64,000 bases of DNA from Hymenobacter mucosus (GTDB lineage: Bacteria; Bacteroidota; Bacteroidia; Cytophagales; Hymenobacteraceae), in assembly GCF_900188255.1 (NCBI RefSeq), contig NZ_FZNS01000002.1, forward strand, positions 496,001 to 560,000, read 5' to 3'. This document shows, in pieces, positions 26,334 to 35,079 of this stretch (its first letter is position 1; each line of letters begins with the position of its first letter). The position numbers were made by a program, and so were the translations under genes. The notes beneath the pieces were generated by a model, which did no database searches, had not been told where the DNA came from, and was given only the letters and a program-made list of their open reading frames with translations.

Positions 26334-28427
26334 ATGCCCTTTGACCGGAAGCTATCTTCCTTTATGTTGCCGCTTGCCCTTCTAAGCTGGGTTGGCTTGC
26401 TGGTTTGCTCCTTGCTGTATGCGCATCCGCAACAGATTGGCAATACTAGCTTCCCAGGTTGGCCCATGCTCGTAGCTCAAGCAGTTTTTGCTGCTGCGGT
26501 GTTTTTACACGAGCGTGCCCAGCCTGACCGCCTACGGGGCTTAGACTTTGTAGGCCTTCTGCGCCGACTACTACTAGGCCCTGGTTTACTGGCTACTGTT
26601 TGCGTGGGCTTGCACCTACTAGAAGACCTGTTTCGCCAGCAGACACCGGGAATTTCGTCGGTAGTGTCTACCGTCGCTTACACCATAAACGTTGGCCTGT
26701 TCATTTTATTCTTAGCTCGTACCAATTACAGCTGGCGTTCTTTAGTCCTATTCCGGTCGTCTGCCCGCTTGCGGCGGCAATGGGGCTGGTTTGAGGCCTT
26801 ACTCGGCATTACGCTATTGGTGCGCTTGGTGTCCTGGTCACCACCCCAAGCAGTCCTGATTGGGGTGCTCGTTTTCCTAGGCGGATTTGGGGCTTATTTG
26901 AGCAGCAACCAAAAGTGGGTAGCCTACCTCAACCGGCGCCAAAAGCTGGAAACGGTGCTACTACAGCTAGGTATTATTGTGGCCATGGGCGTCTTCGTTG
27001 GCTACTTCCTGCGCACAGCCCATACCGTTCGGCTTATTACCCCGGCACCTCAGCAGGCTTTCCTGCTGCTGAATGCCTTTTTCGCTGCCTTCTATGCCTT
27101 TATGGGCTTGATGGTAACGTTTTTCAACTTGCCTACGGCCGGAGTATTCGAGCAAAAGCGCGAGGAGATTCTTAGCCTGCAGCGCCTCACCCAGCTCATT
27201 CAGAAAAGCCAAACAGCGGAGGAAGTATACCGCATGCTCTTCGACTCGGCCATCCAAACCGTGGAGGCGGATGCGGCTTGGCTGGAAGCAGACAACTCTT
27301 CTACCGACTACCGCGGCCAGCACTATCGCATTGCGCCCGAGCAAGCCACTGCCGTTTGTCAGCTCCTGGCAGAATACAACCTGGGCCAGATTGAGTACCT
27401 CAACAACGACCTGCCTAATAGCACTGGTTTCCGCTCGTTGAACTTGCCCTACGGCTCCCTTATTGTAATGCCGCTGCGCTCCAGCAAGCGCCAATATGGA
27501 GCGCTTTACATGCTGAAAGAGCAGCGCCAAGGCTTCGACCGTGAAAACCTAAGTATTCTGCAAACCTTCACTAGTCAGACGGTGCTGAGCATTGAGAACC
27601 TGCAACTCATGCAGGCCTCTATTCAGAATCAGTTGGTGCAGGAAGAGCTTAAGATTGCCTCGTCGGTGCAGGACAGCCTGATTCCGAAAGACCTGCCCAT
27701 CGACAACTGGTTTGAAATCAGTTCCCATGCTCTGGCTGCCAAAGAAGTAGGGGGCGACTTCTACGACTTCTTGCATTTGCCCGGCCGGCGCCTGGCGGTG
27801 CTCATCGGCGACGTATCGGGCAAGGGTATTACCGCTGCTTTCCACGTGGCGCAGATGAAGGGCATCTTTCATGCCCTCATGCAGGAAAATCCCCTAGCGC
27901 GCAATGAGCGGGAGAAGTTCCCCGTACCCAGTAAGTTCATGGCCCAGGCCAACAATGCCCTGGCGCGCTGCCTAGAGAAGGCCGCCTTCATCACGGCTTC
28001 TCTATACATCATTGATTATGAGCACGGCGGCTTTGTATTTGCCCGCGCCGGCCACTGCCATACGCTGTACTACCACTCCATTAAAGAGGAAGTATCGTAC
28101 TTCCACACTGCTGGGCTAGGCCTGGGTATCATTCGCAACGATACCTACGAGAAGCACATCAAAAATCAGTTTTACGACTATAACCCTGGCGACGTCATGG
28201 TCATCTACACCGATGGCATTGTGGAAGCCCGGGGTGAGGGTGGTGAAGAGTACGGGGAAGACCGCTTGCTGCAAATGCTGGAGCGCACGTACTACCTAGA
28301 CGCTACAGCCATTAAAGAGCGTATTCTGAGCGACTTAGAGGAGTTCAGCCGCGGTCAGCCCATTCACGACGACCAAACCCTACTCGTCATTAAGTTCAAG
28401 GACTCCGAACCCGAAGCCCGCCTTTAA
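26334..28427 (+). CDS. Membrane PP2C (SpoIIE/RsbU-type) phosphatase with GAF domain, 697 aa
   Basis: Seven or eight hydrophobic segments occupy residues 1 to about 265. A GAF-like domain follows (about 285-430, with FRSLNLPYGSLIVMPLRSSKRQYGALYML, quoted as part of its core strands). The C-terminus is a PP2C SpoIIE domain starting QEELKIASSVQDSLIP, with metal-binding Asp475 in VGGDFYDF, IGDVSGKGI, and VIYTDGIVEARG. Such phosphatases dephosphorylate a STAS-domain antagonist. The STAS and HATPase partners are encoded directly downstream, so this is the signal-receiving end of a partner-switching pathway at the inner membrane. Confidence 0.92.
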   Translation: MPFDRKLSSFMLPLALLSWVGLLVCSLLYAHPQQIGNTSFPGWPMLVAQAVFAAAVFLHERAQPDRLRGLDFVGLLRRLLLGPGLLATVCVGLHLLEDLFRQQTPGISSVVSTVAYTINVGLFILFLARTNYSWRSLVLFRSSARLRRQWGWFEALLGITLLVRLVSWSPPQAVLIGVLVFLGGFGAYLSSNQKWVAYLNRRQKLETVLLQLGIIVAMGVFVGYFLRTAHTVRLITPAPQQAFLLLNAFFAAFYAFMGLMVTFFNLPTAGVFEQKREEILSLQRLTQLIQKSQTAEEVYRMLFDSAIQTVEADAAWLEADNSSTDYRGQHYRIAPEQATAVCQLLAEYNLGQIEYLNNDLPNSTGFRSLNLPYGSLIVMPLRSSKRQYGALYMLKEQRQGFDRENLSILQTFTSQTVLSIENLQLMQASIQNQLVQEELKIASSVQDSLIPKDLPIDNWFEISSHALAAKEVGGDFYDFLHLPGRRLAVLIGDVSGKGITAAFHVAQMKGIFHALMQENPLARNEREKFPVPSKFMAQANNALARCLEKAAFITASLYIIDYEHGGFVFARAGHCHTLYYHSIKEEVSYFHTAGLGLGIIRNDTYEKHIKNQFYDYNPGDVMVIYTDGIVEARGEGGEEYGEDRLLQMLERTYYLDATAIKERILSDLEEFSRGQPIHDDQTLLVIKFKDSEPEARL

Positions 28428-28441
28428 CGTAGCACGCAGTT

Positions 28442-28771
28442 ATGAAAATAACGCAACATTCCTCTGAAAATACGCTTACCCTCAGCCTAGATGGCGAGCT
28501 AGATGCTAGCTCGTCAGTGCTGCTAGATAGCGAGTTAAATGCCCCTGAGATTCTCAACTATACCAAGGTTCTCATCGACTGCCAACGCCTCAACTATATT
28601 TCCTCGGCGGGCCTAGGAGTTTTTATTTCTCATTTGCAGCGTTTTCAGGACGCCAACGTGAAGCTGGTGTTTTTCAACATGCAAGAGAAAGTCCACAATG
28701 TGTTTGAAATACTGGGTCTAGATTCGCTGCTGACGATTGTACCGTCGCAGGCAGAAGCTGCTGCTGTTTAA
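28442..28771 (+). CDS. STAS-domain anti-sigma factor antagonist, 109 aa
   Basis: A one-domain STAS protein of SpoIIAA/RsbV size. It has LSLDGELDASSS and the phospho-acceptor loop NYISSAGLGVF; alignment with SpoIIAA puts the phosphorylated residue at Ser55. It starts 14 bases after the phosphatase gene. The expected cycle is phosphorylation by the HATPase protein and dephosphorylation by the PP2C protein; only the unphosphorylated form binds the kinase. Confidence 0.9.
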   Translation: MKITQHSSENTLTLSLDGELDASSSVLLDSELNAPEILNYTKVLIDCQRLNYISSAGLGVFISHLQRFQDANVKLVFFNMQEKVHNVFEILGLDSLLTIVPSQAEAAAV

Positions 28772-28795
28772 TGAGCCATAGGGTATCAGAATAGA

Positions 28796-29209
28796 ATGAA
28801 AAACGCAATCCGAATCAGCTGCACTCGCCGCAACCTTAAGGTGGTGCGTGATTTCGTGAGCGGCTTTTTGGGAAGCTACCAGTTATCGGAGTTGCATACT
28901 AACCAGATTGTGTTGGCAGTGGATGAAGTGGTGGCCAACCTCATCATTCACGGCAATCAGGAAGACGAATCTCAGTTTTTGGATGTGCGCGTGAGCATGC
29001 GCAACCAGGAGTTTGGTATCGAAATCGAGGATGAAAGCCCCACTTCCTATTCCCCTTCCTCATACAAGGAGCCCGATTTGCAGGAGTTCGTCCGCATTGG
29101 GAAGAAGGGCGGTGTAGGAATGATGCTTGTCAACCGAATTATGGACCGGGTGGAGTTCACCACGGTGGGCGCCCACAATGTGTGCCGCCTGTATAAGAAA
29201 CTAGGTTGA
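28796..29209 (+). CDS. Anti-sigma-type serine kinase (RsbW/SpoIIAB-like HATPase), 137 aa
   Basis: A stand-alone GHKL ATP-binding domain with the N box LAVDEVVANLIIHGNQ, IEIEDESP and GKKGGVGMMLVNRIMDRV. It lacks a HisKA domain, as in RsbW/SpoIIAB. It lies 24 bases after the STAS gene and closes the three-gene unit. No sigma factor gene is adjacent, so the target that is released when the STAS protein binds is encoded elsewhere or is not a sigma factor. Confidence 0.9.
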   Translation: MKNAIRISCTRRNLKVVRDFVSGFLGSYQLSELHTNQIVLAVDEVVANLIIHGNQEDESQFLDVRVSMRNQEFGIEIEDESPTSYSPSSYKEPDLQEFVRIGKKGGVGMMLVNRIMDRVEFTTVGAHNVCRLYKKLG

Positions 29210-29232
29210 GCTTTCGTTCGTTACGTACCACC

Positions 29233-29262
29233 AAAAGCGCCCAGCGACCGGGCGCTTTTTTT
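29233..29262 (+). terminator. Terminator of the partner-switching operon
   Basis: Ten-base arms (29233-29242 and 29250-29259) with a seven-base loop, followed by a T-run. Confidence 0.85.
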
Positions 29263-29390
29263 ATGTTACTTACTTCGTAAGCGGCCGGCCGGCTGGCCGA
29301 AAAAAATCCGTAAAATTGCGTTTGTCAGCCGTTCATGTCCGGGGCTCATCCTGGCCGGTTTACGCGCTTCGCAGATTCCTTTTTTCCTCT

Positions 29391-31718
29391 ATGCACCACC
29401 GCTTTTTGCTTGCTGGTACTGCCGCAGCTGCTCTTTTGGCCGCTGGCTGCCAAACTACCAAACCTACTACTGCAGCTAAGCAGCCTGTTGTCGAAACCTT
29501 GGGCACCACGGCAGTACCCGCTTCGGAGTTTGCCTACGTGTACCGCAAAAACAACAGCTCGGCACCTGAGTACGGCACCAAGGCCAGCGTAACAGAGTAT
29601 CTGGACTTGTATACCAACTTCAAGCTGAAGGTGCTGGAAGCCGAGCAACGCGGCCTCGATACTACGCAGGCCTTTAAGCGGGAGCTAGATGGTTACAAGC
29701 AGCAACTTGCTCAGCCCTACCTCACGGAGAAAAGCGTAACCGATAAGCTGGTACGCGAGGCCTATGACCGGATGAGCAAGGAAATTAATGCCTCGCACAT
29801 CCTCATTCGGGTGCAGCCCGATGCCGACCCCAAAGATACCCTAGCGGCCTACCAGAAGGTCACTGCGCTGCGCCAGCGCGTAACGGGAGGCGAGGACTTC
29901 GGGAAGGTAGCTCGGGAAACGTCAGAAGACCCCTCTGCCCGCGAAAACGGCGGTAAGCTGGGTTATTTCACGGCCATGCAAATGGTGTATCCCTTCGAGT
30001 CGGTAGCGTATAGTACGCCGGCCGGGCAGGTTTCGCAGCCGGTGCGTACGCGCTTTGGCTACCACATCATTAAGGTGAACGATGTGCGACCCGCCCAGGG
30101 GGAAATCAAGGTAGCTCACTTAATGATTCGGGCTACGCCAGGTATGCCCAAGGCCGATTCGGTAACGGTAAAAAAGAAGGTGGATGAACTCTATAGCCGC
30201 CTTACCCAGCGCAAGGAGAACTGGGAAAAGCTTGTTGCGCAGTTTTCGGAAGACGCGGGCTCGGCGGCTAACGGTGGAGAGCTTCCTCCTTTTGGCACTG
30301 GGCGTATGATTCCGAGCTTCGAAGAAGCAGCATTCAAACTACAGAAGCCCGGCGACCTGTCGGCACCGGTGCAGACGCCCTATGGCTGGCACATCATCCG
30401 GCTTATTGAGAAGCAGCCCATCCCCACATTTGAAGCCATGGAGCCGACGCTGAAGAGCAAGGTGTCCAAGGATTCGCGCTCGGAGCTCAACCGCACGGCT
30501 TTCCTGAAGCGGGTGCGCACTGAAAACAACTTTTCCGAAAATCAGGTGGCCAAAGACTACGTGCTTAGCAGGGCCGACACCGCCCTGGTAAATGGCCGCT
30601 TTAAGTACACGGCTCCCGCCACCCCAGCAAAAGGCAAAAAGGCTACTGGCGACGCTCAAACACTATTTACTATTCAGGGCAAGCCCTACCCCGTTTCCGA
30701 CTTCCTAACCTACGTCCAGAGCAATCAGAAGCCCCGTGCCGGCTCTGATGCCCGCTTCACCATGCAGCAGCTCTACGACCAGTACGTAGATCAGAGCCTA
30801 ACTGAGTTTGAGAAAGCCAATTTGGAAACCAAGTATGAGGACTACCGCATGCTGGTGAAAGAGTACCGCGACGGTATTCTGCTGTTCCAACTCATGGATG
30901 AGAAGGTATGGAGCAAGGCCATTGAAGACACAGTAGGTTTGCAGAAGTTCTTTGCCGCCAACCAGGCCAAGTATCAGTGGGAGCCGCGCGTGCAAGCTAC
31001 CGTGATTAGCGCGGCCACTCCGGCGTTGCGCACACAGGTGCAGCAGCTAGTAGCTAATCCTGCCGCTTCGCTGCCTACCACCCAAGGCATTCCAGCCAGC
31101 GTCAGCTTCCGGCCACGCACCGTTACACTAAACCCAGCTAGCACGGCTTCGCTAGAAGCATTGGCGGGCCAACTAGTAACAGACACCACGCTTCAGGTTA
31201 CGATTAGTGGTCAGGTGAAAAATGCAGCGGCGGCTACCTTAGCTCGTCAGCGGGCCAGCCAGATTCAGTCTTACTTCGTTCAGCAGGGCATCCGGGCTAG
31301 CCGCGTACCAGTAAATGTAACAATAGGCGGTGCGCAGTCGCGGGCGGCGGGTTCGGCAGATGCCATTTATTTCCGGGGCTACACCCGCAACCCTGCCGCT
31401 ATTGAGCAGCGCTTTAATGCACAAAACCCATTGGCCGTGCAAGTGCAGCAGCGTAGCTTCCAGAAGGGTGATAACAAGGTAATAGACGAGTTCTTGAGCA
31501 GTGCTCCAGGCACGTATACTACCCAGAAGGACGGCCGCTACTACACTGTGATTGTTGAGAAACAGCTGCCAGCGGGCCCAAAGAGCTTAGCTGAAGCGCG
31601 CGGACAAGCTACCTCCGATTACCAGAATTACCTGGAAAAGGAATGGATTGCCCAACTGCGCGAAAAGTATCCTGTGAGCATCAACCAGCCAGAGGTAGAA
31701 AAACTAGTAACGAAGTAG
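29391..31718 (+). CDS. PpiC-type peptidylprolyl isomerase lipoprotein with an OmpA-like insert, 775 aa
   Basis: A lipoprotein signal ends LLAAGC with Cys20. Two parvulin domains follow: about residues 130-235 (NASHILIRV, GGKLGYFTAMQMVYPFE, RFGYHIIKV) and 240-345 (VAHLMIRAT, GGELPPFGTGRMI, PYGWHIIRL). The C-terminal region (YQWEPRVQATV and DYQNYLEKEWIAQLREKYPV) is shared with Bacteroidota PpiC homologues. In between, about residues 570-650, lies an OmpA-like stretch (VSFRPRTVTLNP, LQVTISGQ, RASQIQSYFVQQGI). It probably folds outer-membrane proteins in the periplasm. The ATG at 29391 is chosen because it places the lipobox correctly; an in-frame TTG lies 75 bases upstream. Confidence 0.85.
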   Translation: MHHRFLLAGTAAAALLAAGCQTTKPTTAAKQPVVETLGTTAVPASEFAYVYRKNNSSAPEYGTKASVTEYLDLYTNFKLKVLEAEQRGLDTTQAFKRELDGYKQQLAQPYLTEKSVTDKLVREAYDRMSKEINASHILIRVQPDADPKDTLAAYQKVTALRQRVTGGEDFGKVARETSEDPSARENGGKLGYFTAMQMVYPFESVAYSTPAGQVSQPVRTRFGYHIIKVNDVRPAQGEIKVAHLMIRATPGMPKADSVTVKKKVDELYSRLTQRKENWEKLVAQFSEDAGSAANGGELPPFGTGRMIPSFEEAAFKLQKPGDLSAPVQTPYGWHIIRLIEKQPIPTFEAMEPTLKSKVSKDSRSELNRTAFLKRVRTENNFSENQVAKDYVLSRADTALVNGRFKYTAPATPAKGKKATGDAQTLFTIQGKPYPVSDFLTYVQSNQKPRAGSDARFTMQQLYDQYVDQSLTEFEKANLETKYEDYRMLVKEYRDGILLFQLMDEKVWSKAIEDTVGLQKFFAANQAKYQWEPRVQATVISAATPALRTQVQQLVANPAASLPTTQGIPASVSFRPRTVTLNPASTASLEALAGQLVTDTTLQVTISGQVKNAAAATLARQRASQIQSYFVQQGIRASRVPVNVTIGGAQSRAAGSADAIYFRGYTRNPAAIEQRFNAQNPLAVQVQQRSFQKGDNKVIDEFLSSAPGTYTTQKDGRYYTVIVEKQLPAGPKSLAEARGQATSDYQNYLEKEWIAQLREKYPVSINQPEVEKLVTK

Positions 31719-31728
31719 CATCTATAAG

Positions 31729-31826
31729 CGAGTACTGCTGCAGCAGAAGCAAGACCAAGAAAGTTGGTACCACGTAGCGCTTTCCGTTCTGATAGCTTCT
31801 TACTGCTCAGTACTCGTTTCTTTTTT
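31729..31826 (+). terminator. Extended hairpin with T-run after the PpiC lipoprotein gene
   Basis: Arms 31729-31750 and 31795-31816 pair at both ends (nine and six perfect pairs around a mismatched centre), enclosing a 44-base loop. A T-rich run (31817-31826) follows. The rest of the 294-base gap to surA holds no supported gene; a 71-codon open frame there has no family signature. Confidence 0.5.
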
Positions 31827-32012
31827 CGGCCGTGCAACGGTGCCCCCACTTCTGGGCTCTACTTCCTGAATTTGGGCTTTTGCTACCTGCACTGGTGGTT
31901 TTTGCCGGAGAAAGGATTTATGATGAAATTTACGGGCAGCTTTTGGCGTTTTGCCTGCTGTCTAGCTGGTAGAGGGTAGTAGCTTCTGCGGGCATTACTG
32001 GTAAAGATTCCA

Positions 32013-33401
32013 ATGACTCAGTTTTTCCAATCATCGGCCCGCGGGGTGCTGTTGAGTGCGGCCCTGCTGGCTGCTTCGGTTACGTCCAGCTACGCGCAGC
32101 TCGGCATAGGTCGCCCCGTTGGCCGCCAAATCGTCGATGGCATTGTCGCCAAAGTTGATAACCAGATCGTGTTGCGCTCCGATCTGGAAAACCTATACGC
32201 TCAGGAGCAGGCTCGAGCCGAAGGCAAGCCCCTGCCCCCCGACTTGCGCTGCCGTATCTTACAGAGCCTAGCTCTCAACAAGTTGCTACTAGCAAAGGCT
32301 GAGACTGACTCAGTAGTTGTAGAAGACAGTCAAGTAAAAAATGAGCTGGACCGCCGCATGGCGTACTTCGTACAGCAGATTGGGTCGGAGAAGAAGCTAG
32401 AAGAGTACTACAACAAACCCATCAAGCAGCTTAAGGACGAATTGCGCATTCAGGTGAAGGATCAGTTGGTGCAGCAAAAGATGCAGGATGAAATTGCGGG
32501 TAAGGTGTCGGTGACTCCGCGTGAGGTGCGCCAGTTCTACAACCGCATTCCCAAAGACAGTCTTCCTTACTACTCCACGGAGGTAGAAGTGGGTCAAATC
32601 ATTAAAATTGCTAAGACCAACTCCAAAGCGAAGCAGGCTACTCAAGCCAAGCTTAACGACCTGCGGGCACGCATTCTGGCGGGCGAGGATTTCGCCACGC
32701 TGGCAAAGCAATTCTCGCAAGACCCTGGCTCGGCGGTAGAAGGGGGCTACTTAGGCTTCTTCAAGCGCCGCGAGCTGGTGCCCGAGTACGAAGCCGCCGC
32801 CTTGCGGTTGGAGCCGGGACAGCTCTCACCCGTGGTAGAGTCGCAGTTTGGCTTCCACTTGATTCAGCTGATTGAGCGCAAAGGCGACAGTTTCAGCACC
32901 CGGCACATTCTGCTCAAGCCCGAAACCGGCACTGCCGATGCTACCGAAGCTGCCCAGGAGTTAGCTAAATTGCGTCGCCGCATTATGGCCGATAGCGTAA
33001 CGTTTGCGAAAGCAGCTAAAGATAACTCCGACGATAAAACGTCTGGAGGCAATGGTGGCCTGATTGCCAACCGAACCGACGGCAGCTCTTACTTACCACT
33101 CGACAAGCTGGACCCGGCCATTTTCTTCACCATTGACACAATGAAGGTAGGCAGCATCACCCCACCCCTGCCCTACCGCACCGACGATGGCAAGGATGCC
33201 GTTCGTATCCTGTGGCTGAAGTCGAACAATCCGCCCCACCAAGCCAACATTACGGACGACTACCAGAAACTGGCCGCTGCCGCACTAGAGGAGAAGAAAA
33301 ACAAAGCCCTCGACGAGTGGTTTCTCAAGAACCGTGGCACGGTGTACCTGGAAGTAGATCCGGAGTATACGGGCTGCAACCTTCTGAATTCTTCTTTATA
33401 A
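32013..33401 (+). CDS. surA: SurA-type periplasmic chaperone/peptidylprolyl isomerase, 462 aa
   Basis: A Sec signal peptide (cleaved near SYAQ) is followed by a SurA N-terminal domain opening IVDGIVAKVDNQIVLRSDLE (quoted to twenty residues). Two parvulin domains come next: about residues 185-285 (VEVGQIIKI, GGYLGFFKRRELVPE, QFGFHLIQLIERKG) and 290-395 (STRHILLKP, GGNGGLIANRT). The role is folding of outer-membrane beta-barrels. The order ppiC-lipoprotein, surA, moxR is a recurrent Bacteroidota arrangement. Confidence 0.9.
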   Translation: MTQFFQSSARGVLLSAALLAASVTSSYAQLGIGRPVGRQIVDGIVAKVDNQIVLRSDLENLYAQEQARAEGKPLPPDLRCRILQSLALNKLLLAKAETDSVVVEDSQVKNELDRRMAYFVQQIGSEKKLEEYYNKPIKQLKDELRIQVKDQLVQQKMQDEIAGKVSVTPREVRQFYNRIPKDSLPYYSTEVEVGQIIKIAKTNSKAKQATQAKLNDLRARILAGEDFATLAKQFSQDPGSAVEGGYLGFFKRRELVPEYEAAALRLEPGQLSPVVESQFGFHLIQLIERKGDSFSTRHILLKPETGTADATEAAQELAKLRRRIMADSVTFAKAAKDNSDDKTSGGNGGLIANRTDGSSYLPLDKLDPAIFFTIDTMKVGSITPPLPYRTDDGKDAVRILWLKSNNPPHQANITDDYQKLAAAALEEKKNKALDEWFLKNRGTVYLEVDPEYTGCNLLNSSL

Positions 33402-33410
33402 AGTGAATTG

Positions 33411-33470
33411 AGCATAAGACCCACGCAGTGAGCTTCGTGCAGCGAAACCTCATTGCGTGGGTCTTATGCT
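33411..33470 (+). terminator. Long hairpin between surA and moxR
   Basis: Seventeen-base perfect arms (33411-33427 and 33454-33470), with further interrupted pairing inside (TTCG with CGAA). There is no strong T-run, so it may be a processing or stability element or a weak terminator. It begins nine bases after the surA stop and ends 21 bases before moxR. Confidence 0.6.
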
Positions 33471-33491
33471 TACTCTACATTTCGATAGAAT

Positions 33492-34454
33492 ATGTCCTTC
33501 TCTTCCGATAAAGAAGCCGCCGACGCGCTGGCCCAATCATACCGCACATTAAGCAAGGAAATCGGCAAGGTCATTATCGGGCAGGAAGAGGTAGTACAGT
33601 TAGTACTAACGGCCGTCTTCTCGCAGGGTCACTGCCTGCTGGTGGGCGTGCCCGGCTTAGCTAAAACCTTGCTGATCCAAACTATTGCCGATTCGCTGGA
33701 CTTGTCGTTCAACCGGGTACAGTTCACTCCTGACCTGATGCCCTCCGACATTGTGGGCTCGGAAACGCTAAACCAGCAGCGCGACTTTCACTTTGTACCG
33801 GGTCCGATTTTCGCCAACATTGTGCTGGCTGATGAAATCAACCGCACGCCGCCTAAAACGCAGGCGGCCCTTCTGGAAAGCATGCAGGAGTACGCCGTGA
33901 CGGTAGCTGGCAAGCGGTACCCTTTAGAGCGGCCTTTCTTCGTGCTGGCCACTCAGAACCCTATTGAGCAGGAAGGTACATATCCTTTGCCTGAGGCCCA
34001 GCTAGACCGCTTCATGTTTAACATTGAGCTAGGCTACCCCAGCTACGAGGCAGAACTGCAAATTGTGAAGAACACTACTTCCGATAAGAAGCCTAGTGTC
34101 TCTAAAATTCTGCACGCCAGCGAGATTCAAGCCTACCAGCAATTGGTGCGCCGCGTGCCCGTAGCCGACAACGTAGTAGAGTATGCGGTTGGACTGGTGC
34201 ACAAGACCCGTCCTAACACAGATAGGGCGGCCGTGCGGGCTTCTCAGCTACTGGAATGGGGTGCTGGTCCCCGGGCTTCTCAGCATCTTATTGTGGGAGC
34301 TAAGTGTCACGCCTTGCTGCACGGCAAATATTCCCCCGATATTGAGGATGTGCGCGCCGTGGCATTACCTATTTTGCGTCACCGTTTGGTGCGTAACTTC
34401 AAGGCCGAAGCCGAAGGCATCAGCGTAGAGCAGATTATAAAGGAACTCCTGTAG
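33492..34454 (+). CDS. MoxR-family AAA+ ATPase, 320 aa
   Basis: AAA+ ATPase of the MoxR type: Walker A GVPGLAKT at residues 52-59, sensor and Walker B region NIVLADEINRTPPKTQAAL, and ATQNPIEQEGTYPLPEAQLDRF, the strongly conserved MoxR block. MoxR proteins act as chaperones that activate partner complexes with vWA-domain proteins. The usual DUF58 and vWA partner genes do not follow here; a short unknown gene does. Confidence 0.94.
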   Translation: MSFSSDKEAADALAQSYRTLSKEIGKVIIGQEEVVQLVLTAVFSQGHCLLVGVPGLAKTLLIQTIADSLDLSFNRVQFTPDLMPSDIVGSETLNQQRDFHFVPGPIFANIVLADEINRTPPKTQAALLESMQEYAVTVAGKRYPLERPFFVLATQNPIEQEGTYPLPEAQLDRFMFNIELGYPSYEAELQIVKNTTSDKKPSVSKILHASEIQAYQQLVRRVPVADNVVEYAVGLVHKTRPNTDRAAVRASQLLEWGAGPRASQHLIVGAKCHALLHGKYSPDIEDVRAVALPILRHRLVRNFKAEAEGISVEQIIKELL

Positions 34455-34503
34455 AAGCGGCACCTTCGTACCCTTCACGTCTTACTTTCTCCCTCCTAGC
34501 TAC

Positions 34504-34941
34504 ATGGAAGCAGCCGGTTATTACCAGCAATTTGAGCGCAACATTGCCATTATTCTGGATGCTCTGCAAGTGGGCCTTGATGTGCGTACCACTGCCCTTG
34601 GCGTCTCGCTGCCGATTGAGATATACGTGCTGTGCGAAGTCTTAAACCAAGCGGGTGCCCAGTATCGGCTGACAACGGAAGGCCTGGCACGGGTGGAAGA
34701 GTTTTATGCTCAGTTCACGCAGCACACCGCAGAAACGGAAGCCCAGATGCGCCAGATTTTGGAGGATAAGAAGGCTATGATGCGTACGCCCGAAGGCCGT
34801 GTGCTGACTAAGGAGATGCTCATTCGCCGGCTAGAATTCTTTAATGAGGCTGCCCGTCTTTTCAACGTAATGCGCACGCAGCAGTCCTTGGGTAGCCCTC
34901 CACAGCATCGCTCAGGCATTGGAGCAGCACTGCAGAAATAG
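34504..34941 (+). CDS. Hypothetical protein, 145 aa, downstream of moxR
   Basis: No family is recognised. It is predicted to be soluble and helical, with an N-terminal YYQQFERNIAIILDAL helix and a charged middle segment rich in Glu/Gln/Arg (TAETEAQMRQILEDKKAMMR) that could form a coiled coil. It starts 49 bases after moxR in the same direction and shares a terminator, so it may be a moxR cofactor or client, though this is only inferred from position. Confidence 0.65.
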   Translation: MEAAGYYQQFERNIAIILDALQVGLDVRTTALGVSLPIEIYVLCEVLNQAGAQYRLTTEGLARVEEFYAQFTQHTAETEAQMRQILEDKKAMMRTPEGRVLTKEMLIRRLEFFNEAARLFNVMRTQQSLGSPPQHRSGIGAALQK

Positions 34942-34992
34942 CCGGCTCTACTACGCCAGTTGATTTGGCCGTAGCACCGTCTGTTTGAACGC

Positions 34993-35029
34993 AAAAGAGG
35001 CCTGCTACTGTGTAGCAGGCCTCTTTTTT
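34993..35029 (+). terminator. Terminator of the moxR unit
   Basis: Sixteen-base perfect arms (34993-35008 and 35012-35027) with a three-base loop and a T-run. It also faces the convergent SDR gene. Confidence 0.85.
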
Positions 35030-35079
35030 ATTTGTATCTATACCTGTCCTAAACAGCCTTGTTCGGACTGTTCAGGTGT

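Noticed and set aside
31764..31979. 71-codon open frame between the two foldase genes
   Set aside because: It has no family pattern, overlaps the hairpin and T-run, and has an unusual aromatic and Cys content. It is more likely non-coding.
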